Assembly: GCA_030374805.1 (NCBI GenBank)
Contig: JARGSG010000068.1
Span: forward strand, 1 to 64,000
Reading direction: 5' to 3'
DNA length: 64,000 nt
Source of the DNA: Gracilaria gracilis
Taxonomy: Eukaryota > Rhodophyta > Florideophyceae > Gracilariales > Gracilariaceae
The translations under genes were made by a program, and so were the position numbers. The notes under the pieces were generated by a model. The model was not told the origin of the DNA and made no database searches. It saw nothing but the letters and a program-made list of their open reading frames with translations. Positions 41,101-53,371 of the stretch are shown one piece after another. Position 1 is the first letter of the stretch, and each line of letters opens with the position of its first letter.

Positions 41101-41117
41101 CTCACCCATCAGGTTGA
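38105..41117 (+). pseudogene. Retroelement gag-like ORF with frameshift and in-frame stop
   Basis: The real protein probably starts at the in-frame ATG 39,017 (MSGAGPSRGRGSG). The frame breaks at a run of seven G (39,720-39,726) and resumes in the next frame (VDAATEARIRTRSSFNRVMH). It is then interrupted by a TAG at 40,185-40,187 and continues in the same frame (QLESWLTQVESFPWGAKQGW) to 41,117. The last part has a helical segment (RVRQACVVNFQRAGPTSVVE) followed by a long Pro/Ala/Gly-rich tail. This resembles a gag: helical core with low-complexity ends. There is no zinc knuckle and no pol domain follows on this strand. Assignment rests on context and composition, since I recognise no specific family. 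The G7 run may be a programmed frameshift site or a mutation. Confidence 0.45.
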
Positions 41118-42117
41118 TTGTCGTATCCACTTGGGTCTGTGCTTGAGCCACGTTGCTCCTGCATCCCTATTGGTGTCACTCTTCAAGTAAACTTACATGT
41201 TATGCGTTTCCATGGTAGGTTCCAGTTTCCTTTGAGGTGCGGTGCGTAGCAAGGGAGGAAGCTCGAAAACAGCTCTCCCTTCCTTAGCTCTGCGCATCTC
41301 CAATTAGGTTTTGAAACTCTCCTCCCCCCTCCTTAGACCAGCGTACCACGATGGGTGACGGTTAATTCCGTGTAGGTAAGTTCCAGGAGGTGACTTAGCT
41401 CCATTCTGAGCAATTTTGGTGCTCGTGGTATGGTTCACCACGTTGGTACTTCGATGCGCCTTCGTACGGCGCAGCGAGCGGTTTCGCCTTCCCATAAGGT
41501 AAAATGTTGTGCCACGCGCTTGCGCGCGGTGGCCAGCAATGTACCCGGATTGGTCTGCATGGCCTCTCACCATGCATGGGCGCACGTGCGGTGTTTCACC
41601 CTGGAGGTTACTTGCAAGGCGAATCAAAATATTTGACCGGAAAATTACCCCTCCATATGGTAGTGAAAACGCAGAAAACCCTTTTGGTCTGTATCTCGAG
41701 AACCAAGGGGTTTCAGAGGCTGGGAATGGCCGATTCGGGAGCGCGGCACGGTCAAAATACTTAGATTTTTTGACCATGCCGTTGCTTGCTCCCTACACAC
41801 AATAGTGTAATCCGAATCGGTTATTCTGCACGGCGCGCCACGAGCAGCGCGCGTATGCCTCGTCAAATAAAAAGATACAATTTTTTGAATCTTTCAACCG
41901 TGCGGGTTCGCGCGCGTGCCGCCCACGTGCATGGCGCGTGTGCAACGGCGCGCGTACAACGGTGCGTCCGTGTTTAGCGCTACCGCTCCTTGGACGTACC
42001 CTCATGGAATGCTTCCTTCTGGTTGTACCTTCCCGGTGAGCGTCCGAACCGACTTTGGTACTCCTCATTACAATGTGCTTTTCCCCCTTCCTTAGGGGAC
42101 TGCATTACCTCTAAGGT
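41118..42117. other. No gene; possible LTR or untranslated sequence
   Basis: The region lies between a plus-strand gag-like ORF and a minus-strand pol remnant. It should contain the 3' LTR of the minus element, but I found no repeat partner. Short frames have no domain content. Confidence 0.35.
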
Positions 42118-44160
42118 TTACCCATCATTCGGCATGTCCTCTCCTTTGCGGTTCCAGTAGCTTACCCTGAAATGGTGTGGTATGGCTGAGGGCGGCTCGG
42201 CGGTATCACCGTCAGCCCCCCAGCCATACCAGCGCACTGTGTACTTCAGACCTTCTTGGGTACGGCGGTGACCTACAAGGCGTTCCGCTGGGAACTCATT
42301 AGAGACCTGCGATGGTATCGTTTCACCACTTTGGTTTAGATCAGCATCGGTACCTCTAGGGGTAGGTGTTTCCTCTGAAGGAGCAACCGTAATCCCCGCA
42401 GGTGGTACGTAGTCTGGGTCGTCACCCTGTGCGTCATCATTAACCTCGATGGGTGTCCCGTCTTCCCGGGGCTGAGTCCTCAGGGCAACCGCTTGTGGGT
42501 CACGCGCGGATTCTCCGCGTTCCTTCCTGGACTGAACCGTCTGAGGTGCAACCGTGATTCGGTCAATAGAGATTGTATTCTCTACACCATCTTGGTTCAC
42601 CGTTACCGTGTGGTCGGTCAACCGAACTACCTTGAAAGGTCCCGATGATTTCGGAAGAAGCTTAGAATTGATATCTCTATCAATAGCTTCATCATCAGCT
42701 TCATCACCCGGTCGTGGTTTAGCTCCTTTCGGGGGGTGGTCAATAAAGACATATTGACCCGGCGTAGCCGTTAAAACTTGGGTTACCTTTCGGTCGTAGT
42801 CCTCCTTGTACCGCTTCTGGGATGCTGTGAGCTTGCTCTCAGCATACTTGAGAGCACGTCTCAACCTCAAAAGGGTATTCCGTTTGACCTGTGACGGTGT
42901 GAGCGCTCCGGCGGCTTCTTGTCCTAATGGGTCCCCTTCAACAACAATACCTGGTGGGTGTCTTGACAGTACTAGATCGAACGGCATGGTTTGCGTCGCT
43001 CGATGAACCTGAAGGTTATATGCATATGTCAAGGGCTGCACAAGCTCGTCCCAACCAGTTTGGTGTTCTTCCGTATAATGTCGCAGCCTCGATACCAGTG
43101 TTCGGTTAAAGCGCTTCACTTGCCTATTTGTTTGCGGATGGTAGGCAGTAGTGAAGTAGTGCTTAATACCCAAGAGGTTACAAACAGCTTCAAAGAACTT
43201 CGAAGCTAAGTTCGAACCATTGTCGGTAAGTAAATAAAGCGGTGCACCATACGGGTAGATCCAATTGTTCAAGAACGCCACCGCGAGGGTCGTCGATTTC
43301 GTGTCCTTCAAGGGTATCGCTCGCGTGAGCTTCGAGAACCTGTCGGTGATTACGATGATGTACTGTTATCCCCTTGTGGTTTTTGGTAATGGACCCAGAA
43401 GGTCTATTGCGACGAACTCGAGAGGACCCGCTGCAGGGAATAACTTCAAGTATTTCCTGTGCTTCCGGAGACCTCCACGGGTACGTACGCAAGATTCACA
43501 TTGACCTACAAAGGTATATACATCATTAGCCATATGAGGCCAGTAGTACCCTTGCCTCAAGGTGTAGTACATTCTCGTACCTCCAGGGTGTCCTGATAGC
43601 CTTGGGTAGTGGGCCAGGTACAGCACCCGAGGGCGCAGTACCTTGGGCACCACCTTCTGAAGGGAACCATCAATAGGAGCTCGCCTCACTAGGAAACCAT
43701 TTTGGTCGACGTCAAAGTTCGAGTCTTTCATACCTACTTGGTCCATGAGAGAGCGGCAATAAACATCTTTTGCTTGCTCTCTCAGGAATTCCTCGCGGGT
43801 AATTGGCATGACGTCTGTTTCCTCGAGGGCGAGTATTTCCCGAGCGATGGCATCACTAAACCACGTATCCTCTTCGGGTAGAGTCCAGTAACCTTTTAAG
43901 GTATCACCATCAGGGTTGGTAGAGATGGTAAAGCATGGGATATCATCCTCTACCGGCTCGGTGTCCAAACCATCTGTGGTAATGCGCGACATCGCGTCTG
44001 CGACATTGTGCTTGATACCTGGACGGTACTGTACGTCATACTCGAACTCTGAAAGTCGTAACCGCCATCGGGTCTCCAAGATGAATGCGATATAAACAAA
44101 GCTCTGCATCACAGACGCCGAGACCTCGAAGCATCGCAGCTGCGCATCGACTTTACCCAA
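42118..44160 (-). pseudogene. Ty3/gypsy pol 3' half (RNase H end, integrase, chromodomain-like)
   Basis: The frame starts abruptly in the RNase H tail (EYDVQYRPGIKHNVADAMSR). It continues through the integrase HHCC zinc finger (HYPRLSGHPGGTRMYYTLRQ, CESCVRTRGG) and catalytic core (LLTDNGSNLASKFFEAVCNL, TTAYHPQTNRQVKRFNRTLV) to a C-terminal GPFKVVRL and a chromodomain-like tail (ERLVGHRRTQEGLKYTVRWY). Only one premature stop (TAA at about 43,363-43,365) breaks the frame, directly after GPLPKTTRG. The 5' portion (gag, protease, RT) is absent, so this is a truncated copy. It may be the partner half of the gag-like ORF to its left, in inverted orientation, but this is unproven. Confidence 0.85.
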
Positions 44161-44278
44161 GGGATTGAAGCCAGCGCTCGGCGCAGGCCATATGTCTAGA
44201 CAGAGTACAAAGCGCCGCTTAGACTTTCGGTGTGTGTATGTTCACCTATTGAATGACTTCGCTCCACCAGATTCCAAA

Positions 44279-45721
44279 TTAAATACTTTCTCCTTCCTTA
44301 TCAACATCCGCCTCATCCATGCTTGACGTGGTCTTGTCAATTATTTGCCTTGACCAAGCCAACCGTCGCTCCATGACAGCCAAAGTCCCATTCGTAGTCC
44401 TACTATGTGCCCCTCCATCTCTACTACGAATACCCTCGATGCTGGCCATGGTCTTGATCTCTAATTCCATCAAAGACGATACCGTAGAAGCCATTTTCGT
44501 AGCCCTTTACAGCTTTACGATTCCAGCATCTGAAATTACTGCCGAGGAGTCATCTTGAATCACAATGGGGTGCGGAGAAGTGCTGCTTTCTGCCATCTTG
44601 TTCAAAGCAGCAGCAACCGATTCAATGCCATCCTCTCTTCTTCACTTTCGTGACGAAGTCTGAACTGGTTGAATAGCAGATCGACAGGCGTCAATATCAC
44701 TGATTATAGCTTCAACCTGTGCATTTGGAGGAGTGACTCGTACAATGGCTCGTACAATGGCATCCAAGCTTGGATGCTTATGAAAAACGTAATGAACACA
44801 AGAAATACTGTCGTCTGCACATGTGAAATTCGGGAACGTGTCTGAATCACCCTGGCCGGAACGGTTGTGCTTCTCACATGCGATGGTGTACGAGGACCTC
44901 AATTTACCCCATCTTTGCTTCAAAAATGTTCCGTTTCGCAGGTGCGGGTGGTAATTCGGATTCAAAGCAACAAGCCCATCCTCGGTGATCCCACAGGGGG
45001 CGTCAGAAAAGTCAGGTTGAAAGTTCTGATCGTTGAAGAGCTGCAGGAACTCGTTAGAGAACGGGTCTTGGCGTCCTGCATCAAACTCCGACCGTGTCTC
45101 GGTTCTTTGGTACATGCGGGAGACAACGGTTGAGTGTCGGGCGTCAGCAAAGACATGACAAAGGCGCGCTGTTTCATGTTTCGTCCAGTTGGGAGCCCGC
45201 CCACGTTCAACACCAGCTCTTAGAGCCAGCCTCTCGGCGTCCACACATTTTTGTTGCTCCCAAAGCCTCGCAAGGGTGATAATTTTGTTTGAGCTGCAGA
45301 AATCGGCCTGTTGCAACCTCTGTGTTAGAACCGATTTCGAACCAGATCTAGAATGACCGATGCGACGTACCGCTGCAGGCAGAATATTTTGCGTGAGGTG
45401 TATCGCAGGCAGGGTGCGGTTTCTGGCATTATCTGATGTCTGAAGCGGCTGCATTGCGTTCTCAGTTGATGCACCGTCTGTGGGAGCGCATAAAGAGGAC
45501 TCAAGTTCTTGTTGCGGCGTGCCGTTGGGGTGAGACGGAGAAAAGGAGAAGGTTTGTTGCGCATTGGCAAGGATTGGAGCCGAATGACAAGCAAATGGTT
45601 GCTGCCGAGTCGCAGTGGGTTCAGAGATGGCATGCATAGAAATGGGGACGGAGGAGGTGCCATGGTTGACGCGAGGAGAATCGCCATCAAGGGTTTGGGA
45701 GATCACGTCTCGATGGGTCAT
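44279..45721 (-). pseudogene. Myb/SANT-like TE accessory protein, two in-frame stops
   Basis: The first 359 codons (from 45,721) contain a SAP-like stretch (AVRRIGHSRSGSKSVLTQRL) and a Myb/SANT-like region (NWTKHETARLCHVFADARHS through FLKQRWGKLRSSYTIACEKH). A TGA at about 44,642 and a TAA near 44,517 interrupt the same frame. It then continues as DGIESVAAALNKMAESSTSP and MASTVSSLMELEIKTMASIE, a helical tail. The absence of frameshifts, only two stop changes, indicates recent decay or unusual readthrough. This protein type is commonly encoded next to a DDE transposase, but none is found immediately beside it. Confidence 0.5.
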
Positions 45722-45849
45722 TTTGGATTACGGGCGATGGGTGGTGTCGAAAAAGGAAGAGATGGCAAGCCATACACTATGGAATTTGCAGAGGGGTGCC
45801 CTGCAAGTCACACAATGTTGCAACCGTTCATATTAGATATGGCCACTTA

Positions 45850-47219
45850 GGAGTCACCACGTCACCGAAAAGCTTCCATATACTATTTCCAAACAGAAAA
45901 AGTATTGGAACGGCCTTAAACGCCCGAGGGAATAAGGCGTTGACTGAGCGCGTGCGCAGCACAGGCGTGACATAGTCACATTTTCAGTCGCCTTTAGAAT
46001 GCTGTGAACGTGGACCAATTGGCATCTCTTGCCACGCCACACGCCAACATGATAAAACAACTGCGCACCTGTGCCGTAACAGCCACGGTGATCTTGCGCT
46101 GCTTCATTCAAAGCAACCTACGTCACGCACACTGCAACACCGAGTGCGCGCCTGTGCGGTCAACTGCGATCACTGGAAACACCACAACTTCCGCGCTCTA
46201 CCGCCGCCCTGCGTGCCAGCGCGGTCGATTGTGGTCGCTAGCGACGTCGCAGCCTCCACGCTCGTCGGTGTACCGCCGCCGTATGGCTTTACCCTTGACC
46301 TCTGCGCTGTCCAGAACAGTACTCCCGCTCATCGTCGTCGCTCCGGGACCAGTTGAGTCTCTGCGCTTGGTACTCTGACGCCCGCGTGCCCGTGCGTCAA
46401 TGCGCTTCACGTCGCCGCCATGCGAGTTGTCTTCCGTGCACCCTCACGGTACGGCTGGTACGACAGGATATTCTAAAATCACCGGGTTTGCTACTGAGCA
46501 ACCCAGCTTCGTTCATCACTGCCATGGTAATGTAGAAGGCCCGAATCGCAGAGATTTCTCTTCCCTCAACCAATGCGATGTTCCCCCGATGCTGTCTTGA
46601 CAAGATTATTTCACCATTCTGCTTTCTGTGATCGCCGCTGAGGATCCATATGACTCTACTGCTACAGCCGTTTCTTGGCGTCGCTGCTCGTTGCCGCAAC
46701 CCCTTCACATGCTCTCTCACCGAGTTGCTGCGCTACTACCCCGCTTCGCACAGTACTAAGCGCAGTGATCTATTGCCTCAAATCAGGACTGCCACGGACA
46801 CCCGCTGAGAAGTCGGAAACCAAAGTTCCGCCGCTTCAAGGACTTTGGATATTTGATACCATGCCGTCGCCTGATTAGCTAGCCGTCAGTAGGAGTGAAA
46901 ATTAAGGCAGTTTCGGCAATCCATCACTACGCTTTCTTGTATCGCTGCCACAGCACAGCTTGGATTCCTTATCAACTATTGAAGTGCAATATGTGTTCTT
47001 TTGAGTAACTCTAACTAGCGAGCCCTCTATGCGGTACTACGGATAATACAATGTGTGAGGAGAGCCCCATGTCGTACGAGTCTTGCGAGAACGTGAATGT
47101 TTCTTCACTGCAGTGCGATATTTCTCCTGTTGATCTGAACGTAGAATGTGGTCACAAAAGTAGACGGGTTTCTTTTCAAAGGTTGCAGACGATTCAAGTT
47201 CGTTTAAATGTATCTCAAT
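45850..47219. other. Non-coding; contains one copy of a dispersed repeat
   Basis: Apart from the repeat at 46,143-46,320, no gene or known element is supported. A minus-strand frame near 46,397-46,720 looks weakly protein-like (GEIILSRQHRGNIALVEG) but has no recognisable domain. Confidence 0.4.
46143..46320 (+). repeat. Dispersed repeat, copy 1
   Basis: Matches 50,266-50,451 in inverted orientation, e.g. CAACTTCCGCGCT, CAGCCTCCACGCTCGTCGGT and CTGCGCTGTCC. Identity judged by eye is roughly 80-90 %. Confidence 0.7.
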
Positions 47220-48190
47220 TCAATTAATGATTCCTCTGCACTTCGAAAGGAGTTCTTCCTGCGTGCCGATGTTGCGAAAACTCTCGCCTTCGCCAATGTC
47301 GTCGGCGACAGGGCCAACTCTTGTCCCCATAGTACTAGGGTTCGAAAATAGTGCAGCTCTTGTACTGCAGTCTTCTTCATTAAAACGGGGACGAAGTACT
47401 CCTTCCATAAGAATCAATCGTAAGAGAGGTGGCCTTCTAGAGCGTTCCAGATCTCGATAGAGTGATACTGGGCGTTTATGTACAAGATGTTTGCAAAATG
47501 CAAGCCGACTTGGCATAAAGCTTGGGCATAAACAAAACCAATCAGACTGGCTCGTGACGTACAATCCCAATAGATCTCTTCTTGAATCCTCCCCCCACTG
47601 CTTCTTGAAAGAACGCCACCAGCACGGTTTATGTTGGCCACTGCGGAGTAAGTCGTAGTCCGAATCAAACTTAGCAATAAACTTCACATCCAAAATGTAA
47701 ACCAAAAAGTCTATATGTGGCCTGTTGTAGTGTGTTAAGTAAAGTATCTTTAGCAAAGACCAGTGTGCCTCCACCAACATTTTTGTCTTCGCAATAGGGA
47801 TATAATTCTCATTTCGTCTTCCCCACAACATAAATTTTTCCGTAGTATACCACTGTTCATGAAAGAATTTTCTGAGGTCATTCGCAAAACAAGTTGTTCT
47901 TTCCCGTATACCGGCATTTATGCTTGTCACAGGAACATTTGCAGAAACGCAGGCCAACATTTCCGACCAATAAAACGCCGGTATGGCTTCGATTGAGAGG
48001 CTACAGAAAAAGGGATGCAGGTGATAATGCCTTGTAATGAAACTCAGTAATGTGCCATCAAACGCAGCGCTGCATACATTGGAATTGTTTTTTCGGAGCT
48101 CAGAGAATTTTCTCTTCACTGCACGCTTCTTGTGCCACAGGCAAATTGATGGTATTATATTATATGCGGACCGGATTGAGGTGAGCTGTG
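47220..48190 (-). pseudogene. MULE-type transposase C-terminal part with SWIM zinc finger
   Basis: The frame includes PSICLWHKKRAVKRKFSELR (the CyWHl.RAvk motif of MULE transposases) just upstream of the 299-residue ORF. It then has AHWSLLKILYLTHYNRPHID (family signature near the end of the catalytic part) and a SWIM finger FCLCPSFMPSRLAFCKHLV (CxC...CxH). The DDE catalytic part expected upstream of 48,190 is not found, so the gene is 5' truncated. No ATG fits the start of the conserved frame. It would otherwise act on Mutator-like terminal repeats, none of which were found nearby. Confidence 0.65.
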
Positions 48191-50265
48191 CCTAGTCTTT
48201 GTTGCTGATGAAAAGCGATGGCCGAAAGGAGGGAAGATGGTAATGTACGGGTGAGAGGAACGCATGTAGGTACCTCACGCGATGTCCAGGATCTGAAAGA
48301 GGAGCTGGTGGTTCCATTAGAAAGTATGAAATTGGAAAAACATACGCCAAGAACCGAACCAATCTCTGCAAACACTTCAATCTTCGAAGCGTTTGTTTTG
48401 CAGGTGGATTCAATGAGTGCTTCAAAAACATTGTTTTCACTACAAACCAGTCCACCAATTCTTGTTAGCAGCCCAATTATATATAGAGTGCATTTTTTGT
48501 ATATCAGCGAGAGTTTTGAACAGTTTTCTAAATATATTTCCATCGATTGCTTAGGATCTTGGGCGCATCAGATTGATTTCGACATTACCGAACTCCAATA
48601 ACTATAAACAGTTTGATACGTCAAATTGGAGTCCGTGGAGGCCCTGATAAAATCCGCAATTTTGAATGGGTCATTCCTTTGTCGATGCATTCTTGTATTG
48701 TACGCCGAGTATCTTCTGTAATATGACATTTCTGTGGCGTTCTGTGGCAGTAGTTCGTGGCAGTTTTCATGCCTGATGCGTACTTGGTATTCTTTCATGT
48801 TGTTGAACGATATATTTAAACTCCACCCACATTATTTTCCTTTTTAGATACTCTCAATCTTTTGTTCCCCTTTGATTTACTTCCTCTCATTTTGCGTTGA
48901 GAACAAATATAGACATACGAATTTCGTCCATTGTTTTGTTTCTGATCAACAATATAAGTATAATATTCGACCTTATGAAGCCTTTCCACGAGATAAGAAT
49001 GAGCAAGAGTTGATGATATTTTTGTAGGGCAGCAAAAAGAATAGCCGTCCAAAGATTATGATACAATCTCACAGGCTTCAACGTTAATTGCGTGCAGCTT
49101 AAAGAAGAAAGATAACCTCCCCATGGTCGAGGGGCCTGTCATGCGCGTGTATATCAGCTTCGGAATCATTTCTACGGGACTATTCTTCTTACCTACGTAA
49201 CACCTTCTCATTAGAATGCTTGTATTAAACTCCAAAAACGCATCCGCACAAAATTACTCCTCGCATTTTCCACACATTGCAAGGCATATGTATTCCAAAT
49301 CATCTCTCCCAACGTCCACAGTATTGGATAAAGCAAGATAAAGACGAGTAAAAAATTGTGAGTCACATCTGATATGTTTGTTAGACGTGACTGAATCGCT
49401 CTGCCTCAAATCGAACTGAAAGAACGAGGGGAACTTCCTCAAAAGTAGAAAACTCATCCTCAAAGAGGTGATCGTAAAGAAGTTCTGGGTTCTCCATGCC
49501 TGTTCAAGCTTTGCCCCTCGTCTGAGGCACCATTTCTCCGTCCAATATGTTTCTGAGTTTCCTTCATGCCCTTCAATGTTCCTCAGCTCCAATCATGCGC
49601 CTCAATAAGAATGTAATATGTAATTGTAATGTGGCACAATGCAGCCAAACCACGCAATTGGCCAGCGATGTGGCCTCCGAAACCAGCGTCGTTGACAGGC
49701 AACGTGAGGGTTATTATTGCCGTGGGCAACCCTTCTATAGTCAAGGAGTTGTGAGAGACTCTTGGCCGTTTATTGTCCAACGGCAGCAGAGCGACGGACG
49801 GTGTAGAGCACTTCGGTGACTGGGACAGAGATGTACGGTCACGAAGCAATGGGAGCAGGGGCTAGAGTGGTAAAAGATAATCGGTGAATAGAAAGAAACG
49901 AAACCTCATCACAAACGGCGCGTCGACGAAAGGCGATCAAGCCGAGGTTGTAAAGGTGGCTAAAGCCTGAAAACGGTGCAGCAGTCTGATCGCTAACGTA
50001 GACCCCAGGATGCTGGTGGAACTTCTAAGCGGTATGACCCGTGACTCTGAGAGATGTTGTGGGTCCGATCTTACTCTGAAGACGCACCAACCGCGAAGAA
50101 GTGCACAGCTCCAACTGGGACGACAGCCCCATTGCGATGGCACGAAGTGCAGCGGCGCACTGATCTCGGAGCGGCGACGAACAAGCGCACCAGCGCACCG
50201 ACCAAGCCGCCGCGAAAACAAGCACAGTGGTGCGGCCGCCGCGTGGGGGTGACAGACAAGCGCAG
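48191..50265. other. AT-rich intergenic sequence, no gene supported
   Basis: Short frames only, in sequence clearly richer in A+T than the flanks. Some of 48,191-48,540 might be degraded MULE sequence, but I could not read a motif in it. Confidence 0.4.
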
Positions 50266-50451
50266 TGCCGATTTTGGACAGCGCAGGGGTCGAGGGTGAA
50301 GCCAGAAAGTAGCGGTGCACCGACGAGCGTGGAGGCTGCGACGTAGCCAGCGACTACAATCGACCGTGCAGGCGCCCAGGGCGACGGTATAGCGCGGAAG
50401 TTGCGGCGTCGCCAGCGACCGCAGTTGAACGCGAAGGCGCGCACCAGGTGA
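50266..50451 (-). repeat. Dispersed repeat, copy 2 (inverted)
   Basis: Reverse complement of the repeat at 46,143-46,320. It abuts the 3' end of the copia-type gag remnant and runs into its frame. Confidence 0.7.
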
Positions 50452-50538
50452 AGGAGGTGAATCATCATGCCTTTGCACCACATGAGAACGACGGTTGGAT
50501 GTGCTGTCCTCATTTCCTTCCCCCCTTGGTGAAAAGCG

Positions 50539-51454
50539 TCAGTTCCAGTTTGACTGGCGAGATCTCCCTTGGTTTTGATGGGAGTTGTGCTGTGGCTCAT
50601 TCGTACCGCGGCTACTTTGTTGACGAGTATTAAAGTTGCGATTGCTGTTGATGTTCTGGCCCTCTTCGCGTTCAAGTTTGCAACAGTATCTGGCGAAATG
50701 ACCGCGGCTTCCACAATAGTAACAGTTGTTGTCCCCACGTTCATGGTTAAATGATATGTTACTTTTCCGTGTCCGACCTTTACGTCCACCTTTCTTGGCT
50801 GTGTTAGCCTTAAGTTTTAAAGATGAAAGAGGGGTGGATGCAGACGACGTATGGGGGTTGTTTGGGTTCTTCCTTATGGCTAGTTCGGCCTCGACGGCGT
50901 TGATTAGGTTGGAAATCATGGATAAAGGGGCGAAGGAGTTGGGAAGACTCCGGATTATCTTCGATACCTTTTCTTTTTCAGGAAGTTCTTCGTCCTGGGA
51001 AGCCAGTTCTCCAACGATTGCCAGAAAGGTACAAAAATGTTTATTCCAATCACCATCGTCTTTGAACATGAGAGATACTATGGTTGATGTTTTGGGCCTG
51101 GGTATTAGAAGTTGTGTTCGTTCGTTTCGACTCGTCCCACAGGTCTTTGGCCGTCTCCTCGTCATCATCGACGAACGTCAGCACGAGGGCTAAGGCTGAG
51201 TCTCCGAGGCAGGGAGTTATCGTGCTGTTAGCCTTTACTGATTTCTCAAACCAAGCCTTGTGCACATGATTGTTAGGATTGAATCCCTTGGGGCGAGGAT
51301 CTATTTTAGATAGAAGAGGGTCATTTTGGCGGAGATAAGGTGCTGGGTGACGACGCCCAAGAATGTAGGCAGTAGGTACCTTTAAATTCGGTAGCTTCCA
51401 ACAGAGATCGCCGAAAACGGACATTCTGGGAAACAGGGAAGAGTGAATGATCAA
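50539..51454 (-). pseudogene. Ty1/copia-type gag remnant
   Basis: Two overlapping frames make one gag. The N-terminal part (51,454-51,050) contains ANSTITPCLGDSALALVLTF and ETAKDLWDESKRTNTTSNTQ, typical of copia gag helices. The second (51,168-50,539) contains EKEKVSKIIRSLPNSFAPLS and a zinc knuckle CYYCGSRGHFARYCC (CX2CX4HX4C). One frame change lies near 51,160. No protease, integrase or RT follows: the frame runs out into the dispersed repeat at 50,266-50,451. The element is 3' truncated or rearranged. Confidence 0.75.
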
Positions 51455-52379
51455 CCTTCCTGTACGAGAAAAGTATATCGCGACCGACGATCTAGGAACG
51501 TTTCTTCTTCTTCTTGTTCTTTTTCCTCGTCTACTTTTTCTTCTTCAACTTCATGGTGTTATGCTTGAGGTGACTCTAGCCCACTCTAGGGGGCTAGGAG
51601 ATCGGTGAAGTACGAGTCCCTGCAATTAGGCAGCTAACCCCGCACCACAACGACCCGGCCTTCGAAGGATATTCCCACAACCGAGGAGCGGTAGGTACTT
51701 CACTTCTTGAATGACAATCGGAAAATGAGACAGAGGAATTAGCCAACGAGATAGACAAGAAACCGTTTTCGTGGGGAACTAGTCGTGCCAAAAACGGAAA
51801 GAGACGTTTCCTATGTTGGTTTCCGAGTTCCATCGCCAAAATCCCGGTTCCGCTGTCAACGTGTGGGCGAGAAAAGATTTTTTAGCCTTCCGGTCTTGCG
51901 TAGAAAATTTGCAGGCTGTTGCGCAAGAATTATCTCACATGAGGTGTTGAAGAAGTAACGACCATCGGCTGAGGTTAAGAATTAGATCAATTTATGACGA
52001 GCCAAAAATATCAAGCTTCCGATAATCAGAGTTGTTGACAGTACGGAAATGTGTAGCCAAACCCAGTTACGCAAGTTGTATGAGGCCAGCGGGCTTGATG
52101 AAAGAAGAGAGACATCCAGCATTTACATCTCTAGCAGCTGGCCAAACTCTCCAAGTGGTGGCGGTACACCCTGATAGTGGCCAGCGATAATCTCAGCAGT
52201 TGTTTGTTCGAAAGACACAACGTTCATTCCAGCAGCGATAGTGTAGATACTAATCCAAATGTCCCTACTGCATCCCTTCCACCGGTCGATGGACACAGAC
52301 ACGCGATACGATTGCATGTGGGTTACCTAGACAATGGCTAAACCAATACCTGGTCACTACTACTGGGAGCCCCGACGGT
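51455..52379. other. Non-coding, likely 5' leader or flank of the copia remnant
   Basis: No supported frame. It contains a run of CTTCTTCTTCTTG-type pyrimidine repeats near 51,500-51,550. Confidence 0.35.
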
Positions 52380-52896
52380 ACAGGGAGTACGCTGCCGGAG
52401 ACACGTACCGCCGCAGAGTAGCGGCGGAGCAGGGAAGCGGCCCGCAGCAGGGCGCCAACGTGCGGTAGCAGGCCATCGAGGCGCGTTGGCGGAGCGCGGG
52501 GCACAAGTGGCAGACGGGCGGCACCAAAGCACGGAAGCGGGGCTGCGGCAGAGACGTGGTGGAAGAGAAGCGGCTGCAATGGGCGTGGAGGCAGAGACGA
52601 GGAGGCAGAGACGTGACATCAAAAGAAGCCGCGCCCGGCAGCAGAAACGTGGCGGCAGAAACGCGGCCTTGGCAAAAGCACTGAAGCGGCGGCGCAGATG
52701 CCGAGGTGTGGAGACGGCGGACGAGCGGTGGCAGTGGCGTGGCGGCAGAAGAAGCACGACCACGGCAAAGGCGGGGCGCGGCGGCAGAGCCGGCACGTGG
52801 TGGCTAGCGGCGGCAAAGGCGGCGCGCGGTGGCCGAGGCGCAGGGAAGGTTACGCGGCGGCCTGGGGCAGCGGCGGCCTGGGGCAGCGGCGCCCCA
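52380..52896. repeat. GC-rich degenerate short-repeat tract
   Basis: Repeated GGCGGCAGA-type units (e.g. at about 52,565, 52,650, 52,742, 52,778) give long but meaningless Arg/Gly/Ala-rich frames on both strands. Composition is far above the surrounding GC level. It ends at a short direct repeat CCTGGGGCAGCGGC (about 52,861 and 52,878). Confidence 0.6.
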
Positions 52897-52909
52897 GGCG
52901 ATGATACCA
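52897..52909 (-). promoter_or_regulatory. Possible retrotransposon primer-binding site
   Basis: The minus strand reads TGGTATCATCGCC, close to the TGGTATCA start that many plant-type copia elements use to bind initiator tRNA-Met. It could be the primer site of the minus-strand copia remnant, whose 5' LTR would then lie to its right. Weak evidence. Confidence 0.25.
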
Positions 52910-53371
52910 TATTGGAAGGGAGCTGGGCCGGAAAGTTTAAAGTAGGTTCAAGCGCATAGTTGACCGTCGGCCGGCACAGCGTCATGACGAACGGTCATGC
53001 AATTTATTTACCCCATGCAGGGTACCGGCGCAGCGCTGTGCGCCCGGTCCCGCACTGGGCATATATTACGTATGTGCTGCGCTCTCTCCTTGCGTGAGGC
53101 CGACGGCTTTCAACAGTTTTCGAGTCAGTTCTGACGCATATGCGCGAGAGCCACGTCAGAACTACGCGTGTACTTTAGCAAATGCGGTTTTACATTGGCA
53201 ATGTTATAGATTCTCTGCCTGTCAGCCCGACGAAAACCGACCGCGTTCCTTGCTGGAGCCCCCGCCCTGCCTGGTGCACATGCCGCCCGCCCAGCTCCAG
53301 ATCGACCCAGAGAGCTCGCGCTGCTCAAGGGATCTCGGCTATCAGCCGGGGTACTTCATACCCAATAAAGG

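Noticed and set aside
52338-52985. Long Ala/Arg/Pro-rich open frames on both strands
   Set aside because: They arise from GC-rich short repeats; no domain, and both strands are equally open.
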